Assembly (NCBI GenBank): GCA_964036045.1
Contig: CAXIWF010000207.1
Location: forward strand, 1 to 64,000
DNA: 64,000 nt
Source of the DNA: Eutreptiella sp. 'Long Island Sound 2002'
Taxonomy: Eukaryota > Euglenozoa > Euglenophyceae > Eutreptiales > Eutreptiaceae
Direction: 5' to 3'
Below, piece after piece: positions 35,601-44,639 of the stretch. Both the position numbers and the translations under genes were made by a program. Within the stretch, counting starts at the first letter, position 1. The number at the start of each line of letters is the position of its first letter. The notes below the pieces were generated by a model, which was not told the origin of the DNA, did no database searches, and saw only the letters and a list, made by a program, of their open reading frames with translations.

Positions 35601-36555
35601 GACTGTACCGGGGAGTCATTCGTGCGCTTGGCAACCCATGCTGTCTGCCGCTGTGCTGGTGTGGGGTTAACTTTTCACTGGTTCAGCAAGGCAGGGATAT
35701 GCGGTGAAATTGGCATCTCAATCCACGGGTTAGCGCCTGCAAAGAGGGCTTGGGGCGATTCATGGGGACAGAAAGCTGGCACCAAGGATTATAGCCACAT
35801 CTATCAGAGATATGGCCCGAGTTACACGATACGCACAGACTGAGGCGGAGGGGAAGGCGCACGAGAAAGGTGCCATCAAGAAGCAATCCCTTGCCGGTAC
35901 CGGTGCCACATGTTGAAACAGCGCGTCGAAGTTCTTCTGAGGTACAACTCGTGGCTTTGGAGAGTGCCTCTCCACGGTGCCTCTCCACATGCTCTATTCA
36001 GGAGCTCAGCCCCCCCCCCTGCCCCCCGTACGGGTACCAGATGTGTTTTGCACACGTCCGGGCCACACCCGGCGTGTTACTCACGGGGCACCGCGGTTGG
36101 TCGACCCTTTCTATGTGATTTGCACATGCGGCTCCTCTTCCTCCATGTTCAGGTGGATATCTGCCCCCGGCACCGGCTCTGGTCCCGGCCCCGGTCCCGG
36201 CCCCTCCAGCAGGAGTGCGTCGAGCACAAACGCCCAAAGACGTTGGGCCTCCTTTGTCGTTGAGCACCCATTTCCTCGGGGTCGCCCACTTCTCGGGCAG
36301 TGTTGTCGCGGACGCTACGGGAGGCCAGCCTTGTAGTGCCGCTGCCTTGTTGGCCTTCAGCGTCGCTCACATTGGCGCCGGATGCCTCCGGTGTCGAGGT
36401 GTGTCGTGCCCTTTTGGCCGACATTTGTCGGGGCCTGGAAGCCAGACATGCATTGGACGGAATTTCTCTGACCCACACCGCGAAACGGTTCCCCTACGCC
36501 CCCCCCCCCCCCCTCGCCTCCAGCAGGTGGGCACAGGGGCAGTTCTGTGGTTTGT
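35516..36555. other. Unique spacer between the 57-bp arrays
   Basis: A plus-strand frame continues from array A to a TGA at about 35841 with protein-like, low-repeat composition (TFEVKAAGNHDCTGESF, GTKDYSHIYQRYGPSYT), which may be an exon or chance. A second plus-strand frame at about 36300-36557 reads protein-like (PDASGVEVCRALLADICRG, HALDGISLTHTAKRF). Neither has a known domain. C runs occur at about 36010 and 36500. Confidence 0.35.
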
Positions 36556-39500
36556 AGCCAGGTGAGCATGTTTCTGCACTTGCTGCTGCTGCTGATGCTG
36601 CTGCTGCAAGGCATCCTGGCGAGCCTGTACCTGCACTTGCTGCTGCTGTTGATGCTGTTGCTGCAAGGCAGCCAGGTGAGCATGTTCCTGCACTTGCTGC
36701 TGCTGCTCATGCTGCTGCTGCAAGGCAGCCAGGCGAGCCTGCTCCTGCACTTGCTGCTGCTGCTGATGCTGCTGCTGCAAGGCAGCCAGGCGAGCCTGCT
36801 CCTGCGCTTGCTGCTGCCGTTGATGCTGCTGCTGCAAGGCAGCCTGGCGAGCCTGTTCCTGCACTTGCTGCTGCTGCTGATGCTGCTGCCGCAAGGCAGC
36901 CAGGCGAGCCTGCTCCTGCACTTGCTGCTGCTGCTGCTGCTGCTGCGGCAAGGCACCCTGGCGAGCCTGCTCCTGCGCTTGCTGCTGCCGTTGATGCTGC
37001 TGCTGCAAGGCAGCCTGGCGAGCCTGTTCCCGCACTTGCTGCTGCTGCTGATGCTGCTGCCGCAAGGCAGCCTGGCGATCATGTTCCTGCGCTTGCTGCT
37101 GCTTTTGATGATGCAGCTGCAAGGCAGCCTGGCGATCATGTTCCTGCCCTTGCTGTTGCTGCTGCTGCTGCTGCTGCTGCAAGACAGCCAGGCGATCATG
37201 TTCCTGCACTTGCTGCTGCTGCTGATGCTGCTGCTGCAAGGCAGCCAGGCGAGCCTGCTTCTGCGCTTGCTGCTGCTGCTGATGCTGCTGCTGCAAGGCA
37301 CCCTGGCGAGCCTGCTCCTGCGCTTGCTGCCGCTGTTGATGCTGTTGCTGCAAGGCAGCCAGGCGAGCATGTTTCTGCACTTGCTGCTGCTGCTGATGCT
37401 GGTGCTGCAAGGCAGCCAGGCGATCATGTTCCTGCACTTGCTGCTGCTGCTGATGCTGCTGCTGCAAGGCAGCCAGGCGAGCCTGCTCCTGCACTTGCTG
37501 CTGCTGCTGAGGCTGCTGCTGCAAGGCATCCTGGCGAGCCTGTTCCTGCGCTTGCTGCTGCCGTTGATGCTGCTGCTGCAAGGCAGAGTGGCGAGCCTGC
37601 TCCTGCACTTGCGGCTGCTGCTGATGCTGCTGTTGCATGGCAGCCTGGCGAGCCTGTTCCTGCGCTTGCTGCTGCCCTTGATGCTGCTGCTGCAAGGCAC
37701 CCTGGCGAGCCTGCTCCTGCACTTGCTGCTGCTGCCGATGCTGCTGCCGCAAGGCAGCCTGGCGTGCCTTTTCCTGCGCTTGCTGCTGCTGATAATGCTG
37801 CTGCTGCAAGCTAGCCTGGCGATCATGTTCCTTCGCTTGCTGTTGCTGCTGCTGCTGCTGGTGCTGCATGGTAGCCTGGCGTGCCTCTTCCTGCATTTGC
37901 TGCTGCTGTTGATGCTGCTGCTGCAAGGCAGCCAGGCAAGCCTGCTGCTGCACTTGCTGCTGCTGCTGATCCTGCTGCTGCAAGGCACCCTGGCGTGCCT
38001 GTTCCTGCACTTGCTGCTGCTGATAATGCTGCTGCTGCAAGCCAGCATGGCGATCTTGTTCATGCGCTTGCTGTTGCTGCTGCTGCTGTTGTTGCTGCAC
38101 GGAAGCCTGGCGAGCATGTTCCTGCACTTGCTGCTGCTGTTGATGCTGCTGCTGCAAGGCAGCCTCACGAGCCTGCTCCTGCGCTTGCTGCTGCTGCTGA
38201 TGCTGCTGCTGCATGGCAGCCTGGCCAGCCTGCTCCTGCGCTTGCTGCCGCTGTTGATGCTGTTGCTGCAAGGCAGCCAGGCGAGCATGTTTCTGCACTT
38301 GCTGCTGCTGCTGATGCTGGTGCTGCAAGGCAGCCTGGCGAGCCTGCTCCTGCACTTGCTGCTGCTGTTGATGCTGTTGCTGCAAGGCAGCCAGGCGATC
38401 ATGTTCCTGCACTTGCTGCTGCTGCTGATGCTGCTGCTGCAAGGCAGCCAGGCGAGCCTGCTCCTGCACTTGCTGCTGCTGCTGAGGCTGCTGCTGCAAG
38501 GCATCCTGGCGAGCCTGTTCCTGCGCTTGCTGCTGCCGTTGATGCTGCTGCTGCAAGGCAGAGTGGCGAGCCTGCTCCTGCACTTGCGGCTGCTGCTGAT
38601 GCTGCTGTTGCATGGCAGCCTGGCGAGCCTGTTCCTGCGCTTGCTGCTGCCCTTGATGCTGCTGCTGCAAGGCACCCTGGCGAGCCTGCTCCTGCACTTG
38701 CTGCTGCTGCCGATGCTGCTGCCGCAAGGCAGCCTGGCGTGCCTTTTCCTGCGCTTGCTGCTGCTGATAATGCTGCTGCTGCAAGCTAGCCTGGCGATCA
38801 TGTTCCTTCGCTTGCTGTTGCTGCTGCTGCTGCTGGTGCTGCATGGTAGCCTGGCGTGCCTCTTCCTGCATTTGCTGCTGCTGTTGATGCTGCTGCTGCA
38901 AGGCAGCCAGGCAAGCCTGCTGCTGCACTTGCTGCTGCTGCTGATCCTGCTGCTGCAAGGCACCCTGGCGTGCCTGTTCCTGCACTTGCTGCTGCTGATA
39001 ATGCTGCTGCTGCAAGCCAGCATGGCGATCTTGTTCATGCGCTTGCTGTTGCTGCTGCTGCTGTTGTTGCTGCACGGAAGCCTGGCGAGCATGTTCCTGC
39101 ACTTGCTGCTGCTGTTGATGCTGCTGCTGCAAGGCAGCCTCACGAGCCTGCTCCTGCGCTTGCTGCTGCTGCTGATGCTGCTGCTGCATGGCAGCCTGGC
39201 CAGCCTGCTCCTGCGCTTGCTGCTGCTGTTGATGCTGTTGCTGCAAGGCAGCCAGTCGAGCATGTTTCTGCACTTGCTGCTGCTGCTGATGCTGCTGCCG
39301 CAAGGCAGCGTGGCGAGGCTGCTCCTGCACTTGCTGCTGCTGGTGATCCTGCTGCTGCAAGGCACCCTGGCGTGCCTGCTCCTGCGCTTGCTGCTGCTGC
39401 TGATGGTGCTGCTGCAAGGCAGCCTGGCGATCATGTTCCTGCGCTTCCTGTTGCTGCTGCTGCTGCTGCTTCTGCAAGGCAGCCTGGCGTGCCTGTTCCT

Positions 39501-39825
39501 GCGCGTGCTGCTGCTGATGATGCTGCTGTTGCATGGCAGCCTGGCGAGCCTGCTCCTGCCCTTGCTGTTGCTGCTGCTGCTGCTGCTGCAATGCAGCCAG
39601 GAGATCATGTTCCTGCACTTGCTGCTGCTTCTGCTGCTGCTGCAAGGCAGCCTGGCGACCCTGCTCCTGCACTTGCTGCTGCTGTTGATGCTGCTGCTGC
39701 AAGGCACCCTGGCCAGCCTGCTTCTGACTGGTGAGGGACATCAAGAATGATTCACACATTGATGGCTCTTGACAAAGTGAAATCAGCTTGCAAGTGAACC
39801 CCATCACCACGAGGCCCACTTTCAA
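36367..39825 (-). CDS. Possible Gln-rich repeat protein, 1152 aa
   Basis: The minus-strand frame begins MKVGLVVMGFTCKLISLCQE, passes through ~55 repeats of a 19-residue Gln/Ala/Glu unit (QQQHQQQQQVQEQARLAAL type) with no stop, and ends in a unique Gly/Arg/Pro-rich tail at 36367. In this frame most codons are CAG, each one change from TAG, so an unbroken 1152 codons contrasts with five stops in the sister array. That hints at selection, though a young internal duplication could explain it. The ~35 residues before the repeats could be preceded by a splice acceptor (ccctcaccag on the minus strand, about 39735). No known domain. Alternative: purely non-coding expansion. Confidence 0.35.
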   Translation of the reverse strand: MKVGLVVMGFTCKLISLCQEPSMCESFLMSLTSQKQAGQGALQQQHQQQQQVQEQGRQAALQQQQKQQQVQEHDLLAALQQQQQQQQQGQEQARQAAMQQQHHQQQHAQEQARQAALQKQQQQQQQEAQEHDRQAALQQHHQQQQQAQEQARQGALQQQDHQQQQVQEQPRHAALRQQHQQQQQVQKHARLAALQQQHQQQQQAQEQAGQAAMQQQHQQQQQAQEQAREAALQQQHQQQQQVQEHARQASVQQQQQQQQQQAHEQDRHAGLQQQHYQQQQVQEQARQGALQQQDQQQQQVQQQACLAALQQQHQQQQQMQEEARQATMQHQQQQQQQQAKEHDRQASLQQQHYQQQQAQEKARQAALRQQHRQQQQVQEQARQGALQQQHQGQQQAQEQARQAAMQQQHQQQPQVQEQARHSALQQQHQRQQQAQEQARQDALQQQPQQQQQVQEQARLAALQQQHQQQQQVQEHDRLAALQQQHQQQQQVQEQARQAALQHQHQQQQQVQKHARLAALQQQHQQRQQAQEQAGQAAMQQQHQQQQQAQEQAREAALQQQHQQQQQVQEHARQASVQQQQQQQQQQAHEQDRHAGLQQQHYQQQQVQEQARQGALQQQDQQQQQVQQQACLAALQQQHQQQQQMQEEARQATMQHQQQQQQQQAKEHDRQASLQQQHYQQQQAQEKARQAALRQQHRQQQQVQEQARQGALQQQHQGQQQAQEQARQAAMQQQHQQQPQVQEQARHSALQQQHQRQQQAQEQARQDALQQQPQQQQQVQEQARLAALQQQHQQQQQVQEHDRLAALQHQHQQQQQVQKHARLAALQQQHQQRQQAQEQARQGALQQQHQQQQQAQKQARLAALQQQHQQQQQVQEHDRLAVLQQQQQQQQQQGQEHDRQAALQLHHQKQQQAQEHDRQAALRQQHQQQQQVREQARQAALQQQHQRQQQAQEQARQGALPQQQQQQQQVQEQARLAALRQQHQQQQQVQEQARQAALQQQHQRQQQAQEQARLAALQQQHQQQQQVQEQARLAALQQQHEQQQQVQEHAHLAALQQQHQQQQQVQVQARQDALQQQHQQQQQVQKHAHLATNHRTAPVPTCWRRGGGGGRRGTVSRCGSEKFRPMHVWLPGPDKCRPKGHDTPRHRRHPAPM
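36556..39727. repeat. 57-bp CAG/CTG-rich repeat, array B (~55 units)
   Basis: Same repeat family as 31495-35515. It contains a large internal tandem duplication: the unit order from about 37321 recurs from about 38240, offset 919 bp at first and 975-976 bp after one extra unit is gained in the second copy. Anchors include gcttgctgccgctgttgatg at both starts. Confidence 0.95.
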
Positions 39826-40100
39826 GACTTTTTGGACTTCTGAGGGCCAAAATGCCCCAAAATGGGCTCAAAATGGGCTCATTTCACCCGTTTGTGCACC
39901 CCATATGGTCTAGGATGAGGTTTGGAAAAATGTGTTTTTGACCCATTTTTGACCCATTTTTGGTCCCAAAACAGCCCATTTTCAAGGCATTTTGGGATTT
40001 TCGGAGGACCAAAATGGGCCACCACAAGCTCAAAACGGTCCAAAAACACTTGTTTTAGCATCGCACATGGTCTAGGATCATTTTTGAGAAAAGTCATCTT
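39826..40100. repeat. Two-copy degenerate direct repeat, ~155 bp
   Basis: 39822-39935 and about 39979-40100 share the order ttcaag, ttttgg, gga.ttt.. .ggaccaaaatg and then catatggtctaggat or cacatggtctaggat. They are about 155 bp apart and clearly diverged. Non-coding. Confidence 0.45.
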
Positions 40101-41321
40101 TTTGCCCCTACTGGACCCTGTTGACGCATTTGGGCACCCACATGTTTGGGCTTGAGCTTGCAGCTTGCCGCAGCCTAGTGGGCCTAGGTATTGGGGTCTA
40201 GGCGTCCTTTGAGGCAATTCTGAGGGGTGGAAACCACAAAAAGTGGGGGGTTGTGGGTGGAGTAGGTGCCCTCGGAATCGCATTTTGAGCCATGTAGCCA
40301 AAGATATGGCCTATTCTTGGTTTGTGGCTGTCGGCATTTGGAGCTTCTGGGGGCCTTTTTGGGCCGTTTCTGGGACATATCATGGAGTCAGAGGGCCGCA
40401 AAGAGCTCGTTGACATGGGGAAGTCAAGCCACATGTGCAGTGTACCCACCGTTTCCCTTCGTTTGGCCGTTTTGAATGTGTTCCAGGGCTTTTTTGGCCC
40501 AAAAATGGCTGTTTTTGGCCCTAAACTGCAGTTTTTGAAACTGAGGTCCGCCACTTGCGAATCCCGTTCCCGGCCGCCACCGTTGAGTTTCTTGCTCAAA
40601 CTTTGTGTGATTGTACTTCACACCCATAGGTATCATCCACCAAAATTTCAGCTGAATCTGAACCACCACGACGGAGTTCTGATTTTTCCCCATTTCGCGC
40701 GTGCTGCTGCTTGCTTGCTGCTTGCTGCTTGCTGCTGCTTGCTGCTGCTGCTGCTAAACCTGGTAGGTCCACCCTAGACACTAAAAAGGGTTATAAAACC
40801 AAGACTGGTTCCACCAGCTCGGTGACCCTAGCCCTAACCCTAGCCCTGGCTCTCACCCTAGGCTAGGGTCAGAGTGAGTGTTGGGGTCCAAAATGGAGAG
40901 CAATGATGTGGCAAAAGCAGCCATGAACGAAATTGGAGGGATCTTGTTCAGCCCAATCAACAGTTAGTTGGGGGGGTAGTTGGCGTCCAGAACCGAGGGG
41001 TCGCCCCCCCTGGGCAAGGGACAAACTAAATGTGCCGTCTCATCTTCAGAGTGCTGATGGCTCTGCACAGGCCGTTGCAGGCAGCATGGCGGCCTTACAC
41101 TCTGCCTGCAACTGGTTGATGCACATCAGTAATGGCTGAAATTAAGGGGAGGTAGTGCAATAAGTGATGTGCAAAAGGCACTGAGAAAAAGAGCAAGAGG
41201 CAATATGAAGAATACAACAAGACAGGTGCGATTGCCAAAAGTGCGCAACGCTTCTGTGAATCATGAAAAACACAAGCAATGCAGGACAGAACAAATATTT
41301 AGAATAGCTGCAGCTTCATAT
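40101..41321. other. Intergenic stretch with CTG and telomere-like patches
   Basis: Mostly unique. It includes a gcttgctgctt microsatellite at about 40704-40757 and a short telomere-like patch at 40829-40862 (ccctagccctaaccctagcc). A 29-codon exon-like frame at about 41052-41141 (ADGSAQAVAGSMAALHSA) follows an acceptor-like tctcatcttcag. No recognised gene. Confidence 0.45.
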
Positions 41322-41440
41322 GGCTGTGTGTGTGTATGTGTGCCTGTGTGTGTGTGTGTGTGTCTGTGTGTGTGTGTGTGTGTATGCGCCCGGTCTTTGG
41401 TCTCCTCACGCTGTGTGTGTGTGTGTGGTTTTGTTTGTGT
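41322..41440. repeat. GT/TG microsatellite
   Basis: Interrupted (TG)n tract with short unique islands, typical of a nuclear dinucleotide repeat. Confidence 0.9.
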
Positions 41441-41600
41441 GGAAGCGCATACCCCAACCTGAGGACAGGGGGGGGGGGGGCGGTTGGTGGTAGCCCCGGT
41501 GACATACTAAGGAGTCCCAGTGTTAGTTTTCACAATTGGACATTTTTTGCCCCATTTTGGAAGGTGAAAAGAAGCCGATCTAGTCTTGATCTAGTCAGCC

Positions 41601-41656
41601 GATCTAGTTGTGATCTAGTGACCGGCACCGTCCGGTCACTAGATCACAACTAGATC
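41601..41656. repeat. Perfect 25-bp inverted repeat (hairpin)
   Basis: Positions 41601-41625 are the exact reverse complement of 41632-41656, with a 6-base loop (caccgt). The arms hold gatctagt units, and more gatctag copies lie just outside (41577-41596, 41811-41838). The RNA or single-stranded DNA would form a 25-bp perfect stem. It could be a small foldback element or a hairpin RNA source; function unknown. Confidence 0.85.
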
Positions 41657-42310
41657 ACTCTGGCATATCAGCCATAAAACCACCAAAAAACTCAATTTTT
41701 CACAAAAAAAAAAGTATGTACAACATTAAAATGGTCCAAGGAGACCCTTTTGTAGGGGTGGTACCCTAGAAACCCCGTACCTATGCATCGGGGCATCAAC
41801 CTCGATTCAGCTGATCTAGGCGATCTAGCGCTAGATCAAAATTGGACAATCTAGTGCGTACCAAGGGGGGCACGCCATCCGCGAAACACAAGGCCGAGCA
41901 CACACGGTCTGCGCGGTGGGAGGTGACCGGGGCCGGAAGGGCGGTGGTGGGACCAGGAACCGTGGGGCAGGGAAGGGCAGGAATGCGTGAGCTGGCGAGC
42001 ACGGGGCAATGGGCCCTCTTGGCGGAAGAATCATGTGGTCCAGAGGCTCAATGTGATGGACAGCCCCCAAGCTGGGGAAGCTAAGGGGTGTGTGGTGAGG
42101 GGGTGTTGAGCGCACTGACGAGGATGGCGTGGATCCTGATCTGAAACCCTGCGGCGTAAGCGAGCAAAGCCGCCAACCTGAGCCAACTGCCTGCAGCACC
42201 CAGAAGAGCGGCCAGCAGTGGAAAGCCTCAGCGCCGCCGAGGCCCAAGGAAGGGATGCGTCGGCGCAGGGCTAGCAGCCGGTTGCTGGTTTGCGGTGAGC
42301 TGGAGGTGGG
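41657..42310. other. Intergenic stretch
   Basis: Unique sequence. A 225-codon minus-strand frame covers part of it but crosses into the inverted-repeat element at 42362 and has Pro/Arg-rich, non-specific composition, so it is not called. Confidence 0.4.
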
Positions 42311-42361
42311 AGATCCCCAACAAAGGATAACAAAATCCGAAGTGTCTACCTCACCACTACC
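42311..42361. repeat. Left fragment of a 110-bp satellite unit
   Basis: ccccaacaaaggataacaaa and the following cgaagtgtctacctcaccac match the satellite at 43138-44090. The unit is interrupted at TACC by the element starting at 42362 and resumes at 43134. Confidence 0.8.
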
Positions 42362-42571
42362 CCCCCCCCCTTGCGCAAGCACCCTGAAAGTCATCAAAAC
42401 GACGGTAACACGGGCTCCCGTGCTTAGACAAGCCCGTGCTTGCGCGCGACGCGCAGCACCAAAAGAACGTATGTCACCGGAAACCCGCCCATACCTCACC
42501 CTAAGCACAATTGTCGCAACAGGGCACTACAACACAATGTGCAGGCAAATTTCAGCGAGTTCTGGAGGTCC

Positions 42572-42894
42572 TCACTGCCCATCAGGGCCATCAGGAGCTG
42601 TGGAATAGAAGCCCTTTCCCACCTTGCGCCTCATTTTGAACAATTGCACATGCTTGCCCTTTGGGGCAGCCTTTGGGGCAGGCTTGGCTTCAGGTTTTGG
42701 AATGGGTTTAGGCTTCCTATTCCTTGGGACAAAACTGTCATCAACAATATCTTTGGTGAAGTAACCTCAAACACATGGCCAAGGCCCTTGAAAAATTTGT
42801 CCAAGGTCAAATTTTGCCCTGCCTTCACAGGCCGTGTGTCCTTGTGTAGGCGGGCCTTGGGAGGTTTTGGGTTATGGTCGAGTATGCGGGCAAC
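42572..42894 (-). pseudogene. Lys/Pro/Ala-rich gene relic (family copy D), frameshifted
   Basis: On the minus strand one frame reads ARILDHNPKPPKARLHKDTR, then VKAGQNLTLDKFFKGLGHV. After a shift near 42755 a second frame reads DIVDDSFVPRNRKPKPIPKP, then KAAPKGKHVQLFKMRRKVGK and GFYSTAPDGPDGQ with a TGA at 42572-42574. Both halves look coding, so a one-base gain or loss (or a missed intron) separates them. The tail matches 24276-24400 strongly and 21627-21881 weakly. It lies inside the inverted-repeat element 42362-43133 and may be cargo or part of its own gene. Function unknown. Confidence 0.45.
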
Positions 42895-43073
42895 TTAGGG
42901 CGTTCCCAAGTTGTGAGTTCCCGATTGTGGTCAACGTAGCAAGCAGAATGTTGGTATGAGCAGGAGGAACTACCACAAGCATGATCAAGCCCCCCTTTCC
43001 CTCTACAAGCGAAGCATAATCGCATAATATTACATTTCTGACCATAAAAACCGTGGTCAGAAAATTCCATCAA
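42825..43073 (-). CDS. Cys/His-containing small ORF inside the element
   Basis: An 82-codon minus-strand ORF from ATG 43073. Residues ~17-47 carry Cys and His in a zinc-finger-like pattern (LCFACRGKGGLDHACGSSSC, then SYQHSACYVDHN). It overlaps the start of the relic at 42572-42894 in another frame, so the two may be exons of one gene or one may be chance. A Cys-rich segment next to a basic tail occurs in some transposases, for instance at piggyBac C-termini, but no family motif is matched here. Confidence 0.25.
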   Translation of the reverse strand: MMEFSDHGFYGQKCNIMRLCFACRGKGGLDHACGSSSCSYQHSACYVDHNRELTTWERPKLPAYSTITQNLPRPAYTRTHGL

Positions 43074-43137
43074 AACGACGGTAACACGGGCTCATGTGCT
43101 TAGACAAGGCAGTGCTTGCGCAAAGGGGGGGGGTACC

Positions 43138-44090
43138 TTCTTGGGGGCCCAAACGAGTGCGGAAGTGCTAGATCACCCCTGCTTTCTCGGGCATCCCCAA
43201 CAAAGGGGAACAAAATCAAAAGTGGCTACCTCACTCCTACCTTCGCGGGGGCCTAGAAGAGGGCGGAAATGCGACGTCACCCCTGCACTCTTAAGGATCC
43301 GTAACAAAGGACAACAAAATCCGAAGTGTCTGCCTCACCCCTACCTACTCGGGAGCCCAAAGGAGGGCGGAAACGCGGCGTCACCCCTACATTCTCAGGG
43401 GTCCCGGAGACCAAGCGCGGGGAAGAAAATCAGAAGTGGCTACCTCACCCCCGCCTTCTCAAGGGCCCAAAAGAGTACGGAAGTGCTTAGATCACCCTTG
43501 CGTTCACCAGGATCCCCAACAAAGGGGAACAAAATCAGAAGTGGCTACCTCACCCCTGCCTTCTCGGGGGCCCAAAAGAGGGCGGAAACACTACATCACC
43601 CCTGCATTCTCGGGGGTCCCCAACGAAGGGGAACAAAATCAAAAGTGTCTACCTCACCACTACCTTCTTGGTGGCCCAAAAGAGGGCGGAAGTGCTACAT
43701 CACCCCTGCATTCTCGGGGATCCCCAACAAAGGGGAACAAAAGCGAAAGTGGCTGCCTCACTCCTACCTTCTCGGGGGCCAAAAGAGTGGGGAAATGCGA
43801 CGTCACCCCTGCAATCTTAGGGATCCCCAACAAAGGATAACAAAATCCGAAGTGTCTGCCTCACCCCTACCTTTTCATGGGCCCAAAAGAGGGCGGAACG
43901 CTACCTCACCCCTGCCTTCTTGAAGGCCCAAAAGAGGGCAAAAGTGCTACGTCACCCCTGCATACTAGGGGAACCCCAACAAAGGGGAACAAAATCCGAA
44001 GTGGCCGCCCCATCCTTGCCTTGTGGGGGGCCCAAAGGAGGGCGGAAATGCTACGTAATCCCTACATTCTCGGGGGTTCTCGGGGGTTTT
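43138..44090. repeat. ~110-bp satellite, block 1
   Basis: About nine units with anchors aacaaaatcagaagtggct, cctcacccct, gggcccaaaagagggcgg and tacatcacccctgcattct. Units are more diverged here than in later blocks and often carry ccccaacaaaggggaac where later blocks have gccaagcgcggggaac. The open plus-strand frames are repeat by-products. Confidence 0.9.
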
Positions 44091-44639
44091 TTACGTTCCT
44101 TAAGCGAAAGTGTAAAAAAAAATAGGGTCTTAGGGAAGGTCCTACACCACCCTTTACGAGGTGCCCTGTTGCCTCCTCTTCTCCTCCGAGGATGCCGAAA
44201 AGCATTGGCAACAGGTGGTGGGGGGGAAGAAGAAGGCCAAAGACCACCCGCTAACCCCTCTGGCCCCAAGCCTAAGCCACAAACTAACCTCACGAACAAC
44301 CCCGAACCCGAACCGAACCCCACCACCCCCACTAGCCCCCTAGCTAAAGAAGAAAACAGGGGTGACCCTGCAAAGGGGGCCCAACAAAGGGTAAGGGCCC
44401 GGAAACGGACCCATCCGCCCAAGATGGCCGTAAACAAGACAAAGAAACAGTTTCAAAGTATGTTGCATGTGTTGTTCTGTGTGTTTGTGTTTTCATGGGA
44501 CAGGTCAACATCTGAGTTTCTATTTGGAGGTTAACATTCATGCCAGCGACACATTAATTTCTAATATCTGCGAAATTAATGCTAAATACTAATTTGAAAT
44601 ATTAACGCCGAATACCATTTTAACATTTATGTAGATTTT
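44091..44639. other. Spacer between satellite and LINE relic
   Basis: 44180-44450 includes a Pro/Lys/Glu-rich plus-strand frame (PNPTTPTSPLAKEENRGDPA) that could be an exon but has no domain. 44530-44640 is AT-rich and non-coding. Confidence 0.4.

Larger units (their letters stand above)
42362..43133. mobile_element. Poly-C/poly-G-capped inverted-repeat element (772 bp)
   Basis: The element begins with nine C then TTGCGCAAGCAC and ends with GTGCTTGCGCAAA then nine G, a terminal inverted repeat of 21-22 bp with one T gap. It is flanked by TACC on both sides (42358-42361, 43134-43137). The joined flanks rebuild an ordinary satellite unit like that at 43640-43680 (tcaccactaccttcttgg), so this is a demonstrable insertion with a 3-4 bp duplication, TAC or TACC. 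A ~50-bp segment near the left end (42393-42447, catcaaaacgacggtaacac and onward) repeats the right-end sequence (43070-43121) in the same direction. The minus strand inside carries the coding relics at 42572-42894 and 42825-43073. No transposase domain is recognised, so the superfamily is unassigned. Confidence 0.75.

Noticed and set aside
31467-35843. 1458-codon plus-strand poly-Leu frame as a membrane protein
   Set aside because: It is the mirror of CAG-rich repeats; the Leu/Met runs follow from CTG units and are found in both arrays alongside other open frames.
40829-40862. Telomere or internal telomeric array
   Set aside because: Only about five degenerate CCCTAA/CCCTAG-like units in unique surroundings; too short to support a telomere.
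41831-42508. 225-codon minus-strand ORF
   Set aside because: It crosses the boundary of the 772-bp inserted element and a satellite fragment, so it cannot be an ancestral gene.
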